Below are positions 6,515-8,147 of a DNA stretch of 8,147 bases, in pieces. This DNA comes from an uncultured Bacteroidota bacterium (GTDB taxonomy: Bacteria; Bacteroidota; Bacteroidia; NS11-12g; UBA955): the NCBI GenBank assembly GCA_903959115.1, contig CAJBVU010000125.1, forward strand, positions 1 to 8,147, read 5' to 3'. The notes beneath the pieces are model-generated. The model worked only from the letters and a program-made list of their open reading frames with translations, was not told where the DNA came from and searched no databases. How positions within the stretch are numbered: position 1 is the stretch's first letter; every line of letters begins with the position of its first letter. The position numbers and the translations under genes are program-made.

Positions 6515-6523
6515 AAAGAAAAT

Positions 6524-8147
6524 ATGGCGGAATACCGTTTAGCGAAAGTAGCCACAGAATTGAATCGAAGTTTTCAAGCACTTGCCGATTTGTTAAATCA
6601 GCAAGGCTTCGATGTCATGCCCAAGCCAACAACCAAAATCACCGAAGATATGTATCAAGCATTACTTCGGGAATTCTCTGCAGACAAAGCTGCAAAGGAT
6701 GAAGCCAAGTTGTTGAAAAGCAATCGCGACCCAAAACCCGCGACAGTAATTCCAGTTGCTACAAAGCCCACCCCAGCAGTAGAGGTATTGGCCAAAGTAG
6801 AACCCAAAACTCCAACACCAGAACCCATTCCTCAAGAGAAAATGGCTTCGAAATTGGAGGAATTGGCAGGTCCAAAAATTATTGGAAAAATCGACATCGG
6901 TAAGAAAAAGACCGTTGAAGCAACTCCTGTAAATGAAGAGACACCTGTTAAGGAAGTCGTTGAAAAACCTGTGGTTGTTGAAAAACCCATAGAAGTTGCG
7001 CCTGTTATTGATGCTCCGGCAGCACCAGTGGTTGCAGTTGAAGTCGCAGCACCAGCTCCAGTAGTTGAAACACCAGCAGCACCAGTGGTTGAAACTGTTG
7101 TTGCACCTGCTGTTGCCTCTGATGCTGAAACGGCGGACGACGATGTACAAAAAATCGATACCAAATTCGAAACCCTCTCGGGTCCAAAAGTATTAGGGAA
7201 AATCAACCTCCCAACGGTTGCGCCAACCGGTGTAAAATCTTTGGCTGGTGAAGCACGCGACGAACTACGCGAAAAACGCAAACGCAAACGCAAACAAGCA
7301 GGTACAGAAAAAGTGGCTGTGCAAGAACGCGTTCAGATTGCAGCTCGCTCAACTACCCCAGACCCAAATCGCCCAGCACCTAAAGCTGAAATCACCAAGG
7401 AAGCCGTACAGCAAAAAGTACGGAATACTATGGGGCAAATGGGAAATGCCGGCAAAACGCGTGGCATGAAGCAAAAGATCAAAGCCCGTAACAAAGAAGT
7501 ACGTGCAAACGATCGCCGCGAAACCAACCTGCGTAAAGAAAAGGAAAGTAAAATCCTGAAAGTAACGGAATTCCTTACAGCAAACGAATTGGCAACAATG
7601 ATGAATATCAACGTAACCCAAGTAATCTCTACTTGTTTTATGTTGGGTGTTGTTGTTTCAATCAACCAGCGTTTGGATGCCGAAACCATTCAGCTAGTAT
7701 CAGATAATTTTGGATTCGAAGTAGAATTCGTGGATGCAGAATCTCAAATCGAAGCGGCTGACAACGAAATGGATAATGAGGCAGATTTGTTGCCACGCGC
7801 TCCAATTGTTACCGTAATGGGTCACGTTGACCACGGTAAAACATCGCTTCTGGATTATATCCGTAAGGCAAATGTAATCGCTGGTGAGGCAGGGGGAATT
7901 ACTCAGCACATCGGAGCCTACGAAGTTTCTCTAGCAGACGGTAAAAAGATCACCTTCCTTGATACACCAGGTCACGAAGCGTTTACCGCGATGCGTGCAA
8001 GGGGTGCCAAGGTTACAGATATGGCCATCATCGTAATTGCAGCAGACGATTCTGTGATGCCGCAAACCCGTGAAGCCATCGCACACGCTCAAGCAGCAAA
8101 CATCCCGATGGTGTTTGCCTTTAATAAAATTGATAAGGAAGGTGCCA
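6524..8147 (+). CDS. infB: Translation initiation factor IF-2 (3' end beyond window)
   Basis: IF-2 is the GTPase that brings fMet-tRNA to the 30S subunit and promotes subunit joining. An open frame of 541 codons runs to the window edge. It opens with MAEYRLAKVATELNRSFQAL and continues to QQGFDV, an IF2_N-type helical module at about 1-31. A Pro/Ala/Val/Glu-rich, probably disordered region with two copies of GPKxxGKI (116-123 and 220-227) and a basic run RKRKRK (252-257) follows. A second IF2_N-type module lies at about 343-405. The GTPase domain then shows G1 GHVDHGKT (433-440), G2 around GGITQH (457-462, T460), G3 DTPGHE (480-485) and G4 NKID (534-537). G5, domain II and the tRNA-binding C-terminal domains lie beyond the window. 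ATG 6524 is chosen because the protein start then matches the family. Confidence 0.96.
   Translation, partial: MAEYRLAKVATELNRSFQALADLLNQQGFDVMPKPTTKITEDMYQALLREFSADKAAKDEAKLLKSNRDPKPATVIPVATKPTPAVEVLAKVEPKTPTPEPIPQEKMASKLEELAGPKIIGKIDIGKKKTVEATPVNEETPVKEVVEKPVVVEKPIEVAPVIDAPAAPVVAVEVAAPAPVVETPAAPVVETVVAPAVASDAETADDDVQKIDTKFETLSGPKVLGKINLPTVAPTGVKSLAGEARDELREKRKRKRKQAGTEKVAVQERVQIAARSTTPDPNRPAPKAEITKEAVQQKVRNTMGQMGNAGKTRGMKQKIKARNKEVRANDRRETNLRKEKESKILKVTEFLTANELATMMNINVTQVISTCFMLGVVVSINQRLDAETIQLVSDNFGFEVEFVDAESQIEAADNEMDNEADLLPRAPIVTVMGHVDHGKTSLLDYIRKANVIAGEAGGITQHIGAYEVSLADGKKITFLDTPGHEAFTAMRARGAKVTDMAIIVIAADDSVMPQTREAIAHAQAANIPMVFAFNKIDKEGA
7019..7091 (+). repeat. In-frame direct repeat in the infB disordered region
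   Basis: GCAGCACCAGTGGTTG occurs at 7019-7034 and again at 7076-7091, 57 bp (19 codons) apart and in the same frame, encoding a repeated Ala-Pro-Val-Val segment. Related GTTGAAAC and CCAGCAGC units surround them. This is consistent with repeat-driven change in length of the IF-2 linker. Confidence 0.7.
7277..7294 (+). repeat. Hexanucleotide (CGCAAA)x3 tandem repeat in infB
   Basis: Three tandem CGCAAA units encode the RKRKRK run (residues 252-257) of IF-2. A gain or loss of one unit would stay in frame and change this basic patch by two residues. Confidence 0.75.

Noticed and set aside
6662..7293. Long open frames on the minus strand opposite infB
   Set aside because: They are composition shadows of the Ala/Pro/Val/Glu-rich infB linker. 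The translations are low-complexity (Asn/Phe/Cys- or Thr/Ser/Gly-rich) and overlap a certain gene.

Overview
The window looks like an ordinary chromosomal segment of a Bacteroidota bacterium, possibly Flavobacteriia or a near relative. Four things point there. The best promoter matches the Bacteroidota form TTTG-N19-TAnnTTTG, and recognisable Shine-Dalgarno sites are largely absent. The DUF2452, GH3-type and short MurQ proteins resemble Bacteroidota versions. The cyclophilin lipoprotein carries the kind of insert seen in that phylum. The IF-2 N-terminus (RLAKVATELN...) is of the Bacteroidota type. Finer placement cannot be supported from the sequence alone. Base composition looks even throughout, and I see no mobile element, tRNA, rRNA, CRISPR array or broken gene.

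Layout. Positions 1-117 hold the 3' end of asd (aspartate-semialdehyde dehydrogenase, + strand), followed at 175-636 by a DUF2452 protein related to eukaryotic C1orf50. These converge on a minus-strand pair: a GH3-family acyl-adenylate enzyme (3115-1550) and murQ (1549-749), whose stop and start codons abut as TAAATG. An 86-bp divergent gap leads to a + strand pair: a 121-residue protein I cannot name (3202-3567) and a cyclophilin-type peptidyl-prolyl isomerase lipoprotein (3613-4491). The rest is the widely conserved rimP-nusA-infB translation/transcription cluster. rimP and nusA are separated by one base, and infB runs off the right edge after its GTPase G4 motif.

How the genes relate. RimP matures the 30S subunit, NusA controls elongation, pausing and termination, and IF-2 places initiator tRNA; their grouping is ancient. 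MurQ recycles peptidoglycan sugar. Its tight link to the GH3 enzyme suggests co-expression but does not give the GH3 substrate.

The most interesting non-coding signals are two. One is a terminator-like hairpin with a T-run between the rimP promoter and the rimP start, a candidate attenuator. The other is a perfect 12-bp hairpin between nusA and infB, followed by a candidate infB promoter. I found no clear candidate for a wholly new system.
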